Positions 1 to 11,878 are shown, counted from the first letter of the stretch. The stretch: 23,149 nt of DNA from Oscillospiraceae bacterium (GCA_017420125.1 JAFOJR010000025.1:1-23149); one strand, 5' to 3'. Numbers and translations: made by a program. Notes: generated by a model not told the origin, from the sequence alone.

Positions 1-413
1 CACTTGTTCATGAATACTACGATGTAAGGAATACCAACCTGGCGGGCAAGCAGAACGTGCTCACGAGTCTGTGCCATAACACCATCGGTAGCTGCTACTA
101 CGAGGATAGCGCCGTCCATCTGAGCTGCACCAGTGATCATGTTCTTAATATAGTCAGCATGGCCCGGGCAGTCAACGTGTGCATAGTGACGGTTTTCGGT
201 TTCATATTCCACGTGTGCGGTGTTGATGGTGATACCGCGTTCTCTTTCTTCGGGAGCCTTATCGATCATATCATAAGCTTCGAACTGTGCCTTGCCCTGA
301 TAAGACAGATACTTGGTGATTGCTGCGGTCAGCGTGGTCTTACCATGGTCAACGTGACCGATGGTGCCGATATTTACGTGAGGTTTGGTTCTTTCAAACT
401 TCTGCTTTGCCAT
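1..413 (-). CDS. tuf: Elongation factor Tu, N-terminal part (runs off the window)
   Basis: EF-Tu is the translational GTPase that delivers aminoacyl-tRNA to the ribosomal A site. The 137 codons present start MAKQKFERTKPHVNIGTIG. They contain the P-loop GHVDHGKT (residues 19-26), the switch I stretch ERGITIN, the G3 motif DCPGH and the beginning of the G4 NKCD motif, where the window cuts the gene. The ATG at 411-413 follows a strong TAAGGAGG at 423-430. It is the last visible gene of the str operon, 114 nt downstream of fusA, and a probable promoter in that gap would allow extra expression of this very abundant protein. The C-terminal two thirds and the stop codon lie outside the window. Identification is secure from sequence alone. 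Confidence 0.97.
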   Translation of the reverse strand, partial: MAKQKFERTKPHVNIGTIGHVDHGKTTLTAAITKYLSYQGKAQFEAYDMIDKAPEERERGITINTAHVEYETENRHYAHVDCPGHADYIKNMITGAAQMDGAILVVAATDGVMAQTREHVLLARQVGIPYIVVFMNK

Positions 414-485
414 TTGGTTAAGCCTCCTTATTCCTTGTTCATTTTATTTTTTCGTTTTCACGCGCTCTTTAAGAACTTTTTAGAT

Positions 486-514
486 ATTTTACAGCATAAC
501 AGGCCGGAATGCAA
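486..514 (-). promoter_or_regulatory. Probable sigma-A promoter for tuf in the fusA-tuf gap
   Basis: On the minus strand, TTGCAT (509-514) is followed by 17 nt and TAAAAT (486-491). Transcription would start near 479 and give a leader of about 65 nt before the tuf ATG. An internal promoter here would let EF-Tu be made in excess over the rest of the operon. It was found by eye only. The spacing is ideal, but the -35 differs from TTGACA at two or three positions. Confidence 0.55.
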
Positions 515-527
515 CTATAAATTTCAT

Positions 528-2612
528 TTAGAAACGGCTTCCGCCTCTGTTTTCAATGATCTTTTCCTGAATCGACTTTGGCAGCTCCACATAGTGGCTC
601 GGCTCCATGGTATATTGCCCGCGGCCCTGAGTTTTGGAACGCATATCCGTTGCGTAGCCAAACATCTCGGACAGGGGCACCATGGCATCGATCTGCTGTG
701 CGCCGGCGCGGGCTTCCATCCCCTGGATCTGGCCGCGGCGGGCATTTAAGTCACCGATGACTTCGCCCATATACTCTTCCGGCACGATGACGGAAACTTT
801 CATAATCGGCTCCAGCAAAACGGCGCCGGCCTTCTTGCATGCCTCTTTGAATGCCATGGAACCGGCAATCTTAAAGGCCATTTCAGAAGAGTCCACTTCA
901 TGATAAGAGCCATCGTACAGGGTGACCTTCACATCTACGACGGGATAGCCTGCCAGTACGCCGGCCTGCATCGCGCCCTGGATCCCCTGATCCACAGCAG
1001 GAATATATTCCTTCGGCACCACGCCGCCGGTGATGCTGTTGACAAATTCATACCCCTTGCCGGGTTCGTTGGGCTCTACGCGGAGTTTAACATGACCGTA
1101 CTGTCCCTTACCGCCGGACTGACGGGCATACTTGGTATCCTGTTCCACAGACTTGCGGATGGTTTCCTTGTATGCAACCTGGGGTGCGCCTACATTGGCT
1201 TCCACTTTGAATTCACGCAGCAGTCTGTCTACGATGATTTCCAAATGGAGTTCGCCCATGCCGGCAATGATGGTCTGTCCCGTTTCTTCATCGGTGTACG
1301 TTTTGAAGGTGGGGTCTTCTTCCGCCAGCTTTATCAGCGCGATGCTCATTTTTTCCTGACCGGCCTTTGTTTTCGGCTCGATGGCCACACGAATAACCGG
1401 TTCCGGGAATTCCATGGATTCCAGGATGATGGGGTGCTTTTCATCGCAGAGCGTGTCGCCGGTTGTGGTATTTTTCAGGCCGACGGCAGCGGCGATATCG
1501 CCGGAATATACTTCCTGGATATCTTCGCGGTGGTTGGCGTGCATCTGGAGAATGCGGCCGAACCGCTCTTTCTGCCCCTTGGTGGAATTGATGACGGTGG
1601 ACCCGGCTGAGATATGGCCGGAATACACACGGAAGAAAGACAGACGGCCCACAAACGGGTCTGTCATAATTTTAAATGCGAGGGCGGAGAACGGCGCATC
1701 GTCGCTGGACGGACGGCTGCTCTCTTCGCCGGTGTCCGGGTCAATCCCCGCAATATCCTTAACATCAGTGGGCGCCGGCATATAATCCACAATGGCATCC
1801 AGTAATTTTTGAACGCCCTTGTTCCGGTAAGACGTACCACAGGTCACGGGGATCATCTTTGTTGCAACCGTTGCGGCACGAATGGCCTTCCGGATCGCAT
1901 CTACGGAGATTTCTTCCCCTTCCAGATACTTTTCCATGATTTCATCATCGAAATCGGAAATTGCCTCCAGCAGTTTAATGCGGTATTCTTCGGCGATTTC
2001 CTTCATGTCTTCCGGAATTTCTTCGACCCGCATATCTTTGCCCAAATCATCGTAATACACGTCGGCGTTCATCTCCACAAGGTCGATGATTCCCTTAAAT
2101 GTATCTTCCGTCCCGATGGGCAGCTGGATGGGAACGGCATTGCATTTCAGCCGATCCTCAATCATGCGAAGAACATTATAGAAATCTGCGCCCATAATGT
2201 CCATCTTGTTGACATAGATCATCCGGGGAACACCGTAATGATCTGCCTGACGCCACACGGTTTCCGACTGCGGCTCCACGCCGCCCTTTGCGCACATGAC
2301 GGTAACAGAACCGTCTAACACACGAAGGGACCGTTCCACTTCCACAGTAAAGTCTACGTGGCCCGGTGTATCGATGATATTGATCCGGTGATCCTTCCAG
2401 AAGCAAGTGGTTGCTGCGGAAGTGATGGTGATGCCGCGTTCCTGTTCCTGGGCCATCCAGTCCATCGTTGCGGTACCCTCGTGGGTCTCGCCGATTTTGT
2501 AGTTGACGCCGGTATAATACAGGATACGTTCTGTGGTTGTGGTCTTGCCCGCATCAATGTGGGCCATAATCCCGATATTTCTTGTTTTCTCTAAAGAAAC
2601 TTGCCTTGGCAT
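528..2612 (-). CDS. fusA: Elongation factor G
   Basis: EF-G is the ribosomal translocase GTPase, also used with RRF in ribosome recycling. The 694-residue length is normal for bacterial EF-G. Visible motifs are the P-loop AHIDAGKTT (17-25), RGITI in switch I (59-63), DTPGH (81-85) and NKMD (135-138). Domain II follows (VGRLSFFRVYSGHI region), then the domain III/IV signatures (GMGELHLEI, GGKGQYGHV) and a C-terminal domain V ending in GGSRF. The ATG at 2610-2612 has AGGAG 8-12 nt upstream. It sits between rpsG and tuf as in most Firmicutes. The leader contains a 10-bp inverted repeat, annotated separately. Nothing suggests a truncated or specialised (Tet(M)-like) paralogue. Confidence 0.98.
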   Translation of the reverse strand: MPRQVSLEKTRNIGIMAHIDAGKTTTTERILYYTGVNYKIGETHEGTATMDWMAQEQERGITITSAATTCFWKDHRINIIDTPGHVDFTVEVERSLRVLDGSVTVMCAKGGVEPQSETVWRQADHYGVPRMIYVNKMDIMGADFYNVLRMIEDRLKCNAVPIQLPIGTEDTFKGIIDLVEMNADVYYDDLGKDMRVEEIPEDMKEIAEEYRIKLLEAISDFDDEIMEKYLEGEEISVDAIRKAIRAATVATKMIPVTCGTSYRNKGVQKLLDAIVDYMPAPTDVKDIAGIDPDTGEESSRPSSDDAPFSALAFKIMTDPFVGRLSFFRVYSGHISAGSTVINSTKGQKERFGRILQMHANHREDIQEVYSGDIAAAVGLKNTTTGDTLCDEKHPIILESMEFPEPVIRVAIEPKTKAGQEKMSIALIKLAEEDPTFKTYTDEETGQTIIAGMGELHLEIIVDRLLREFKVEANVGAPQVAYKETIRKSVEQDTKYARQSGGKGQYGHVKLRVEPNEPGKGYEFVNSITGGVVPKEYIPAVDQGIQGAMQAGVLAGYPVVDVKVTLYDGSYHEVDSSEMAFKIAGSMAFKEACKKAGAVLLEPIMKVSVIVPEEYMGEVIGDLNARRGQIQGMEARAGAQQIDAMVPLSEMFGYATDMRSKTQGRGQYTMEPSHYVELPKSIQEKIIENRGGSRF

Positions 2613-2642
2613 TCTATATTGCTCCTAATTTCTCTTCTCGGC

Positions 2643-2664
2643 AAGCATAGAACCTTCTATGCTT
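2643..2664 (-). repeat. 10-bp inverted repeat in the fusA leader
   Basis: AAGCATAGAA and TTCTATGCTT are perfect inverted copies separated by two bases, so the mRNA can form a tight hairpin about 30 nt upstream of the fusA start. No U-run follows in the direction of transcription, so it is not an intrinsic terminator. A processing, stability or translational control element is possible. The role is unknown. Confidence 0.6.
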
Positions 2665-2735
2665 CCATACCCAAATTTCTACATGGCTTGCGCTGCGCCG
2701 CACAGGTGGCGCCTGCTTTATAAAGTCCTGATAAA

Positions 2736-2750
2736 CTGCTGTGACAGCAG
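2736..2750 (-). other. Short hairpin directly after the rpsG stop
   Basis: A 6-bp stem (CTGCTG/CAGCAG) with a 3-nt loop starts 2 nt after the rpsG stop codon and is followed only by TTTATC. The U-tract is too weak for a convincing terminator. It may act as a 3'-end or attenuating hairpin between rpsG and fusA. Confidence 0.4.
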
Positions 2751-2752
2751 GA

Positions 2753-3223
2753 TTACCAGCGATAGTGGGCAAATGCCTTGTTGGCCTCTGCCATCTTGTG
2801 TGTATCTTCACGCTTTTTCACGGCGCTGCCGGTGTTGTTGGCCGCGTCCATGATTTCACCGGCCAAACGCTCCCGCATGGTTTTTTCGCTCCGTGCGCGT
2901 GCGTAATTGGTCAGCCAGCGCAGACCCAACGTCTGTCTTCTGTTGGGGCGTACTTCGATGGGCACCTGGTATGTTGCACCACCGACACGACGCGCCTTGA
3001 CTTCCAATACCGGCATAATATTTTCCAACGCTGCATTAAATGCTTCCAAAGGATCATTTCCGGTCTTCTCCTGGATCAGCTCAAAAGCGCCATAAACAAC
3101 TTTTTGCGCAACACCTTTTTTCCCGTCCAGCATGACACTGTTGATCAGTCTGGTCACCATGACGGAATTGTAGAGCGGATCCGGTAAGACCTCTCTCTTG
3201 GGTACGTTTCCTCTTCTGGGCAC
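2753..3223 (-). CDS. rpsG: 30S ribosomal protein S7
   Basis: S7 is the primary assembly protein of the 3' major (head) domain of 16S rRNA and lines the mRNA exit channel near the E site. The product is 156 residues, the usual length. It starts PRRGNVPKREVLPDP and contains VTRLINSVMLDGKKG and the conserved GGATYQVPIEVRP stretch. The start chosen is the GTG at 3221-3223, because it gives the family-standard N-terminus and follows a strong AAGGAGG 8 nt upstream. A reading frame starting at 3241 would place that ribosome binding site inside the protein. It lies between rpsL and fusA in the str operon. In E. coli S7 represses its own operon. No equivalent site was identified here. Confidence 0.97.
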   Translation of the reverse strand: MPRRGNVPKREVLPDPLYNSVMVTRLINSVMLDGKKGVAQKVVYGAFELIQEKTGNDPLEAFNAALENIMPVLEVKARRVGGATYQVPIEVRPNRRQTLGLRWLTNYARARSEKTMRERLAGEIMDAANNTGSAVKKREDTHKMAEANKAFAHYRW

Positions 3224-3339
3224 TTTGCTTCCCTCCTTCACAGTCTGATTTCATAGGTACTCGAAAGCGTGCCCGCTTCCGTAATTGCGCCCCGTTGGAT
3301 TTATAACAGCGAATTTGCAATTTATAAAAACATCAGGGC

Positions 3340-3380
3340 TGCGGCAGTCCTTGCCGCACTGATTGAAATTTTTTTCAGTG
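3340..3380 (-). other. Two overlapping hairpins in the rpsL-rpsG gap
   Basis: The 168-nt gap between rpsL and rpsG holds two adjacent inverted repeats on the minus-strand mRNA: CACTGA/TCAGTG (3357-3380) just after the rpsL stop, and TGCGGCA/TGCCGCA (3340-3358), 7 bp with a 5-nt loop. They share two bases, so they are nearly mutually exclusive. No U-run follows immediately. They may be a partial terminator, an mRNA processing site or an S7 control element. Confidence 0.45.
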
Positions 3381-3391
3381 GCAAAAAAGAA

Positions 3392-3814
3392 TTACTTTTT
3401 GCTTCCCTTCGGACGTTTTGCGCCATACTTGGAACGGGCTTGCATACGGCCGGTGACACCCTGGGTATCCAGACTGCCGCGGATGATGTGATACCGTACG
3501 CCAGGCAGGTCCTTTACACGGCCGCCGCGGATCATGACCACGGAGTGCTCCTGCAGATTGTGTCCCACGCCGGGAATGTAAGCCGTCACTTCATAGCCGT
3601 TGGTCAGACGAACACGGGCAATCTTCCGCAGTGCGGAGTTCGGCTTTTTCGGGGTGGACGTTCTGACTGCTGTGCAGACACCTCTCTTCTGGGGAGAGGA
3701 CAGATCTGTTTCCCGATCCTTCAGGGTGTTGAGGCCCTTCTGCATCGCCGGAGAATTGGACTTATAAGTCACTTTTTCTCTGCCTTTCCGTACCAATTGG
3801 TTAAATGTAGGCAT
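3392..3814 (-). CDS. rpsL: 30S ribosomal protein S12
   Basis: S12 sits at the decoding centre and controls translational accuracy. The 140-residue product carries the longer N-terminal segment typical of Firmicutes (between KSNSPAMQKG and SSPQKRGVCT) that is absent from E. coli S12. The streptomycin-contact region TPKKPNSALRK keeps lysine at residue 57 (E. coli K43 position), and GGRVKDLPGVRYH keeps K101, so the wild-type, drug-sensitive residues are present. D102 matches the position that RimO methylthiolates in E. coli. The ATG at 3812-3814 follows AAGGAGG. An upstream in-frame start at 3847 is rejected because it would add a non-conserved lysine-rich leader spanning the ribosome binding site. 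Confidence 0.98.
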   Translation of the reverse strand: MPTFNQLVRKGREKVTYKSNSPAMQKGLNTLKDRETDLSSPQKRGVCTAVRTSTPKKPNSALRKIARVRLTNGYEVTAYIPGVGHNLQEHSVVMIRGGRVKDLPGVRYHIIRGSLDTQGVTGRMQARSKYGAKRPKGSKK

Positions 3815-3931
3815 TCCTTTTTTCCTCCTTTCCTTTTCAAATTTCATAAATCTATGTCAGCCCCATAGGGGTAACATGCCGGGATTACATTATTTTACAC
3901 ACAGCGGAAAATTTTTATACACCTGTTTCCG

Positions 3932-4186
3932 TCATGCGGGCGGATCTTTGATCAGCACTGCTGCAGCAGAGCCCACCAGAATTCCACAGGCTTTTCCCAA
4001 TGCCTGCATGCTGGCCACAGATGAAACAGGAACATCCATGGATTCCGCCAGCGTCCGCAAGGGGGCGGTCAGATTCGGGTCTGCGTCTTCCGCTAAAAAA
4101 ACCCGCGCGGCACGTCCCTCCGCAATGGCCCGGCGGGACTGCTTCGCCCCTATCACTTTCGCGCTCTCTTTCAATGTGCCTGGCAT
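3932..4186 (-). CDS. rplGB: Ribosomal L7Ae-like K-turn RNA-binding protein (YbxF family)
   Basis: This is a small 84-residue L7Ae/L30e/S12e/Gadd45-fold protein of the Bacillus YbxF type, which binds kink-turn RNA. It is recognised by VIGAKQSRRAI near the N-terminus, by the VFLAEDADPNLT segment, and by the C-terminal LGKACGILVGSAAAVLI motif that forms the RNA-binding loop in the family. The ATG at 4184-4186 follows AAGGAGG at 10-nt spacing. An in-frame extension to 4273 has no ribosome binding site and is not conserved in kind. It is the first gene of the str transcript, between rpoC and rpsL as in Bacillus. The 117-nt gap to rpsL contains only a weak CCCC/GGGG hairpin. The ribosomal or regulatory role of this family is not fully settled. 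Confidence 0.9.
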   Translation of the reverse strand: MPGTLKESAKVIGAKQSRRAIAEGRAARVFLAEDADPNLTAPLRTLAESMDVPVSSVASMQALGKACGILVGSAAAVLIKDPPA

Positions 4187-4281
4187 AACAATATGCCTCC
4201 TTTGTCTCTTGCCGGCCTGCCGGATCCTGCCCCGAAAAACAGGGAAACATCTGCCATTACTGCAGACCTGCACGATTTAAC

Positions 4282-4310
4282 ATTATACCATTGTGTTATT
4301 TCCCCGTCAA
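4282..4310 (-). promoter_or_regulatory. Near-consensus sigma-A promoter of the str operon
   Basis: On the minus strand, TTGACG (4305-4310), a 17-nt spacer and a perfect TATAAT (4282-4287) point toward the L7Ae-like gene. Transcription would start near 4275, with a leader of about 89 nt. The promoter begins five bases after the A-run of the second rpoC terminator, so the str operon is transcribed independently of rpoBC. Confidence 0.9.
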
Positions 4311-4314
4311 GCAG

Positions 4315-4347
4315 AAAAAACGCACGAAAAATCCTTTTTCCCCGTGC
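4315..4347 (-). terminator. Second intrinsic terminator after rpoC
   Basis: On the minus strand a GCACG/CGTGC stem, extended by AAAAA/TTTTT around a GGA loop with a 3-nt bulge, is followed by G and six T. It lies just upstream of the str promoter and would stop leak-through past the first terminator. Confidence 0.75.
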
Positions 4348-4389
4348 CGTTTCTCTCTCTTTTCTCTCATTTTGGCTCCACTGCCGTCC

Positions 4390-4434
4390 AAAAAGCAGCC
4401 AGAGGCTCCGGGGTTATCCCCAGAGCCTCTGCTG
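4390..4434 (-). terminator. First intrinsic terminator after rpoC
   Basis: A long GC-rich hairpin starts 30 nt downstream of the rpoC stop. It has a CAGC/GCTG base, an 8-bp AGAGGCTC/GAGCCTCT stem and a GGGG/CCCC top with a TTAT loop, interrupted by a single-base bulge and one mismatch. Five T follow on the minus strand. It marks the end of the rpoBC transcript. Confidence 0.88.
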
Positions 4435-4464
4435 TATCCACCCGTCTCAAACGGGCAGCTGCTT

Positions 4465-8022
<3,558 letters not shown>

Positions 8023-8038
8023 CTGCACATCTCCTCAC

Positions 8039-11000
8039 TCAATCTTCCAGAAGTTCGTCTTCTGATTCTTCGGCGGCAAACGCCGTTTCCAGCCCGCCGC
8101 TGCCCAGCGTTTCCTCCTGATCTGCAGGCAGCATTCCGTTTTCATCCAGTTCCCGAATGCCAAATCCGCCGGCCTCAATTTCTCCGTCTTCCGCCACATA
8201 GATATCGTCATCCATATGTCCGGGCTGGAAGGTATCTTCTTCGTCGTCTTTCAGTTCGATCTCTTCTCCGTTGGCGTCCAGAACCCGGACGTCCAGACAC
8301 AGGGACTGCAGCTCTTTTACCAAAACCTTAAAGGACTCCGGTACGCCGGGCTGGGGCACATTGTGTCCTTTCACGATGGCCTCGTAGGTGCGGACACGGC
8401 CGGTGACATCGTCGGATTTTACCGTCAGAATTTCCTGCAGGGTATGGGCCGCGCCGTATGCCTCCAGCGCCCAAACTTCCATTTCGCCAAAGCGCTGGCC
8501 GCCGAATTGGGCCTTGCCGCCCAGAGGCTGCTGGGTGACCAGGCTGTATGGACCGGTGGAGCGGGCATGGATCTTGTCGTCCACCAGATGGTGAAGCTTT
8601 AAGAAGTAGACATAGCCCACGGTAACCGGGTTGTCAAACTTCTGCCCGGTTCTGCCGTCATACAGCACACTCTTTCCATCGGGGGACAAACCTGCCAAAC
8701 GCAGCGTATCCATGATATCCGTTTCGTTTGCGCCGTCGAAAATGGGCGTTGCCACTTTCCAGCCCAGCGTCTTGGCCGCATAGCCCAGATGGACTTCCAG
8801 CACCTGCCCGATATTCATACGGGAAGGAACGCCCAACGGATTCAAAACGATATCCAGCGGCGTGCCGTCCGGCAGGAACGGCATGTCTTCCTGGGGCAAA
8901 ATGCGGGAAACAACACCTTTATTCCCATGCCGGCCTGCCATTTTATCGCCCACGGAAATTTTCCGCTTTTGCGCAATATAGCACCGAACCACTGTGTTGA
9001 CACCCGGGGGCAGTTCATCGCCGTTTTCCCGGGTAAACACTTTGACGTCCACGATGATACCCGACTCTCCGTGGGGCACTTTCAAAGAAGTGTCCCGCAC
9101 TTCTCTTGCCTTCTCACCGAAAATGGCGCGGAGCAGCCGCTCTTCCGCGGTCAGGTCTGTTTCTCCCTTGGGGGTCACTTTTCCCACCAGGATATCACCG
9201 GAGCGCACTTCCGCGCCGACCCGGATGATGCCGCGCTCATCCAGATCTTTCAGCGCGTCTTCGCCCACGTTGGGGATATCTCTGGTAATTTCTTCCGGGC
9301 CGAGTTTTGTGTCCCGGGCGTCGATTTCATATTCTTCAATGTGGATGGATGTAAACACATCGTCCCGCACCAGCCGCTCGTTGAGCAGGATGGCGTCTTC
9401 GTAGTTATAGCCTTCCCATGTCATAAATCCGATGAGCACGTTGCGGCCCAGGGAGATCTCGCCTTCATTTGTGGAAGGGCCGTCTGCCAAAACGTCTCCC
9501 TTGTGCACCCGGTCGCCCATGTCCACAATGGGCCGCTGGTTGATGCAGGTGCCGCCGTTGGAGCGCATAAATTTGGTCAGAGGATAGAGGACCTCGCCCC
9601 GGTCGTCATATTGCACCGTCACCTGGTCGGCGCTGACCCGGGACACGGTGCCTTCTCCTTCGGAAATGACGGCCACTTCCGAGTCGATACAGATTTTATG
9701 TTCCATTCCGGTGGCCACAATCGGCGCCTCCGGCATCAGCAGAGGCACAGCCTGCCGCTGCATGTTCGCCCCCATCAGCGCCCGGTTTGCGTCGTCGTTT
9801 TCCAAAAATGGAATCATGGCCGTTGCGATGGAAACCATCATTCTGGGGGAAACATCGATCAGGTCCACCCGCTCCCGATCCACTTCGATAATCTCGTCTC
9901 TGTGGCGGCAGGTAATACGGGGATTCAAAAGACAGCCGTTTTCGTCCACAGGCTCGCTGGCCTGAGCCACGATGTATTCATCTTCCACATCCGCTGTCAT
10001 ATAAGAAATTTTGTCTGTCAGGCGGCCGGTTTCCTTGTCCACCCACCGGTAGGGCGCTTCGATAAAGCCATAGTCATTGATCCGGGCAAAGCTGGCCAGA
10101 TAGGAGATCAGGCCGATATTGGGACCTTCCGGCGTCTCAATGGGGCACATTCTGCCGTAATGGCTGTAATGCACGTCCCGCACGTCGAAGCTGGCCCGTT
10201 CTCTGGACAGGCCGCCGGGGCCGAGGGCCGACATTCTTCTCTTGTGGGTCAGTTCCGCCAGAGGATTGGTCTGGTCCATAAACTGGGACAGGGGAGAAGA
10301 ACCGAAAAATTCCTTGATTGCCGCGGTGACGGGACGAATATTAATCAAAGATTGGGGCGTCACCACATCCAGATCCTGAATGGTCATCCGCTCCCGGATC
10401 ACCCGTTCCATACGGGAGAACCCAATGCGGAACTGGTTTTGCAGCAGCTCGCCTACGCACCGCAGACGGCGGTTGCCCAGGTGGTCGATGTCATCGCTGG
10501 TCCCTACGCCGGCAGCCAGGCAGTTGAGATAGTTGATGGAAGCCAGGATGTCATCCGGGATAATATGTTTGGGGATCAGCTCGTCTTTTCTCCGTTTCAG
10601 CTCTGCCTGCAGGGCTTCGCCTTCAAACTGGTCCAAAATCTCCTGCAGAATGGAAAAGCGCACCTTTTCCGTAATGCCGCAGTCTTTGGGGTCAAATTCC
10701 ACAAACTTGCTCAGGTCCACCATATTGTTGGAGAACACTTTCACCAGCTTGCCGTTCACGGCAATCACTGCTTCGTTGACGCCTTTTTCCTCCAGCATCT
10801 GAGCCTGCTCCCGGGTCAGACGGGTGCCGGCTTCTGCCAGGACTTCCCCGGTCAGCGGGTCTGCCACCGGGAATACCAGCTCCTGATTGACCAGGCGCTG
10901 GCGGATGGCCAGTTTTTTGTTGAATTTATACCGGCCCACGTCGGAAAGATCATACCGCCGCGGATCAAAAAACAGATTGTTCATCAGCGTCTGGGCAGAA

Positions 11001-11743
11001 TCCAGCGTGGGCGGTTCGCCGGGACGCAGTTTGCGGTAGATTTCCAACATGGAATCTTCATATGTTTTGCAGATATCCTTTTCCAGCGTGGCCACCATAC
11101 GGGGATCCTCGCCGAACAGGTCTAAAATTTGAGCCTCCGTGACAACACCCAGCGCCCGGATCAGGCAGGTAACCGGCAGCTTGCGGTTTTTATCGATCCG
11201 AACATAAAACACGTCGCTCAAATCGGTTTCATACTCCAGCCATGCACCCCGGTACGGGATGACCGTTGCGCTGTAAATCATATTGTCCACTTTATCCGCT
11301 TTTTTATCATAATAGATCCCGGGGGAACGGACAATCTGAGAGACAATGACACGCTCTGCGCCATTGATGATAAACGTGCCGGACTTCGTCATCAGGGGGA
11401 AATCTCCCATGAAAATTTCCTGTTCCTTGATTTCCTCCGTCTCCCGGTTGCGTAGACGTACCCGCACTTTGATGGGCGCGGCATACGTTGCGTCCCGCGC
11501 CTTGCATTCTTCCACGCTGTATTTCGGGTGTTCGTCAATGGTATAATCGATAAAGGTCATTTCCAGGTTTCCGGCATAATCTGTGATCGCAGCCACATCC
11601 CGGAACACTTCCCGCAAACCGGTTTCCAAAAACCATTGATAAGAGTCTTTCTGCACTTCCAGCAAATTGGGAATCTCCACCACATCTTCGTGTCTGGAGT
11701 AGCTCTTTCGAACCGTTTTGCCATAACGGACATCTTTGACCAT
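8039..11743 (-). CDS. rpoB: DNA-directed RNA polymerase subunit beta
   Basis: This is the beta subunit of RNA polymerase, 1234 residues. The N-terminus reads VKDVRYGKTVRKSYS. The rifampicin-binding cluster (about 484-512) reads SQFMDQTNPLAELTHKRR and SALGPGGLSRE, with the sensitive-type S, Q, D, H, R and S residues all in place. Further conserved blocks include ETPEGPNIGLI, the GRHGNKGVVS loop and the C-terminal GGKAQFGGQRFGEMEVWALE. An acidic tail of about 70 residues follows the core. The ATG at 11741-11743 has GAGG 6 nt upstream. The frame stays open back to 11950, but no better start is visible. It is unusual that rplJ and rplL are not upstream: rpoB is the first gene of its transcript, with its own promoter and a leader of about 210 nt. 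Confidence 0.98.
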   Translation of the reverse strand: MVKDVRYGKTVRKSYSRHEDVVEIPNLLEVQKDSYQWFLETGLREVFRDVAAITDYAGNLEMTFIDYTIDEHPKYSVEECKARDATYAAPIKVRVRLRNRETEEIKEQEIFMGDFPLMTKSGTFIINGAERVIVSQIVRSPGIYYDKKADKVDNMIYSATVIPYRGAWLEYETDLSDVFYVRIDKNRKLPVTCLIRALGVVTEAQILDLFGEDPRMVATLEKDICKTYEDSMLEIYRKLRPGEPPTLDSAQTLMNNLFFDPRRYDLSDVGRYKFNKKLAIRQRLVNQELVFPVADPLTGEVLAEAGTRLTREQAQMLEEKGVNEAVIAVNGKLVKVFSNNMVDLSKFVEFDPKDCGITEKVRFSILQEILDQFEGEALQAELKRRKDELIPKHIIPDDILASINYLNCLAAGVGTSDDIDHLGNRRLRCVGELLQNQFRIGFSRMERVIRERMTIQDLDVVTPQSLINIRPVTAAIKEFFGSSPLSQFMDQTNPLAELTHKRRMSALGPGGLSRERASFDVRDVHYSHYGRMCPIETPEGPNIGLISYLASFARINDYGFIEAPYRWVDKETGRLTDKISYMTADVEDEYIVAQASEPVDENGCLLNPRITCRHRDEIIEVDRERVDLIDVSPRMMVSIATAMIPFLENDDANRALMGANMQRQAVPLLMPEAPIVATGMEHKICIDSEVAVISEGEGTVSRVSADQVTVQYDDRGEVLYPLTKFMRSNGGTCINQRPIVDMGDRVHKGDVLADGPSTNEGEISLGRNVLIGFMTWEGYNYEDAILLNERLVRDDVFTSIHIEEYEIDARDTKLGPEEITRDIPNVGEDALKDLDERGIIRVGAEVRSGDILVGKVTPKGETDLTAEERLLRAIFGEKAREVRDTSLKVPHGESGIIVDVKVFTRENGDELPPGVNTVVRCYIAQKRKISVGDKMAGRHGNKGVVSRILPQEDMPFLPDGTPLDIVLNPLGVPSRMNIGQVLEVHLGYAAKTLGWKVATPIFDGANETDIMDTLRLAGLSPDGKSVLYDGRTGQKFDNPVTVGYVYFLKLHHLVDDKIHARSTGPYSLVTQQPLGGKAQFGGQRFGEMEVWALEAYGAAHTLQEILTVKSDDVTGRVRTYEAIVKGHNVPQPGVPESFKVLVKELQSLCLDVRVLDANGEEIELKDDEEDTFQPGHMDDDIYVAEDGEIEAGGFGIRELDENGMLPADQEETLGSGGLETAFAAEESEDELLED

Positions 11744-11767
11744 TGTAAACCTCACGCTCCACTTCCC

Positions 11768-11785
11768 GGCGCCAGGACCGGCGCC
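11768..11785 (-). other. GC-rich hairpin just upstream of the rpoB start
   Basis: GGCGCC occurs twice, 6 nt apart, giving a perfect 6-bp all-GC stem in the rpoB leader about 25 nt before the start codon. It has no U-run and lies just upstream of the ribosome binding site, so it might tune translation. The structure is seen in the sequence. A regulatory role is inference. Confidence 0.45.
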
Positions 11786-11831
11786 CTTTGTCGTTTTCCA
11801 TCTCAATTCATCCGGAAGAAAACAAGATCGC

Positions 11832-11855
11832 AAAAAAGAAACGCACGGACGCGTT
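11832..11855 (-). other. Attenuator-like hairpin with U-run in the rpoB leader
   Basis: On the minus strand an AACGC/GCGTT stem with a 6-nt loop is followed by TC and six T, in the middle of the rpoB leader. The stem is short (5 bp), so termination would be weak at best. It may be a partial attenuator or may have arisen by chance. Confidence 0.3.
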
Positions 11856-11878
11856 GTCTCTTTATTCGTTTTCCTCCC

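Noticed and set aside
57..749. A 230-codon plus-strand open frame spanning tuf and fusA ends
   Set aside because: It crosses two real minus-strand genes and a promoter-bearing gap, and has no domain resemblance.
3224..3391. A promoter within the rpsL-rpsG gap (TATAAA-like boxes)
   Set aside because: AT-rich -10-like boxes are present, but no acceptable -35 lies at 16-18 nt spacing.
4187..4275. A kink-turn in the leader of the L7Ae-like gene for autoregulation
   Set aside because: The leader has small inverted repeats, but I could not place the paired GA/AG bases of a K-turn convincingly.
8789..11125. A 778-codon open frame on the plus strand, antisense to rpoB
   Set aside because: It lies wholly within rpoB, and its translation is rich in His, Phe and Gln with no recognisable domain. 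Long antisense frames are expected opposite a highly biased coding sequence.
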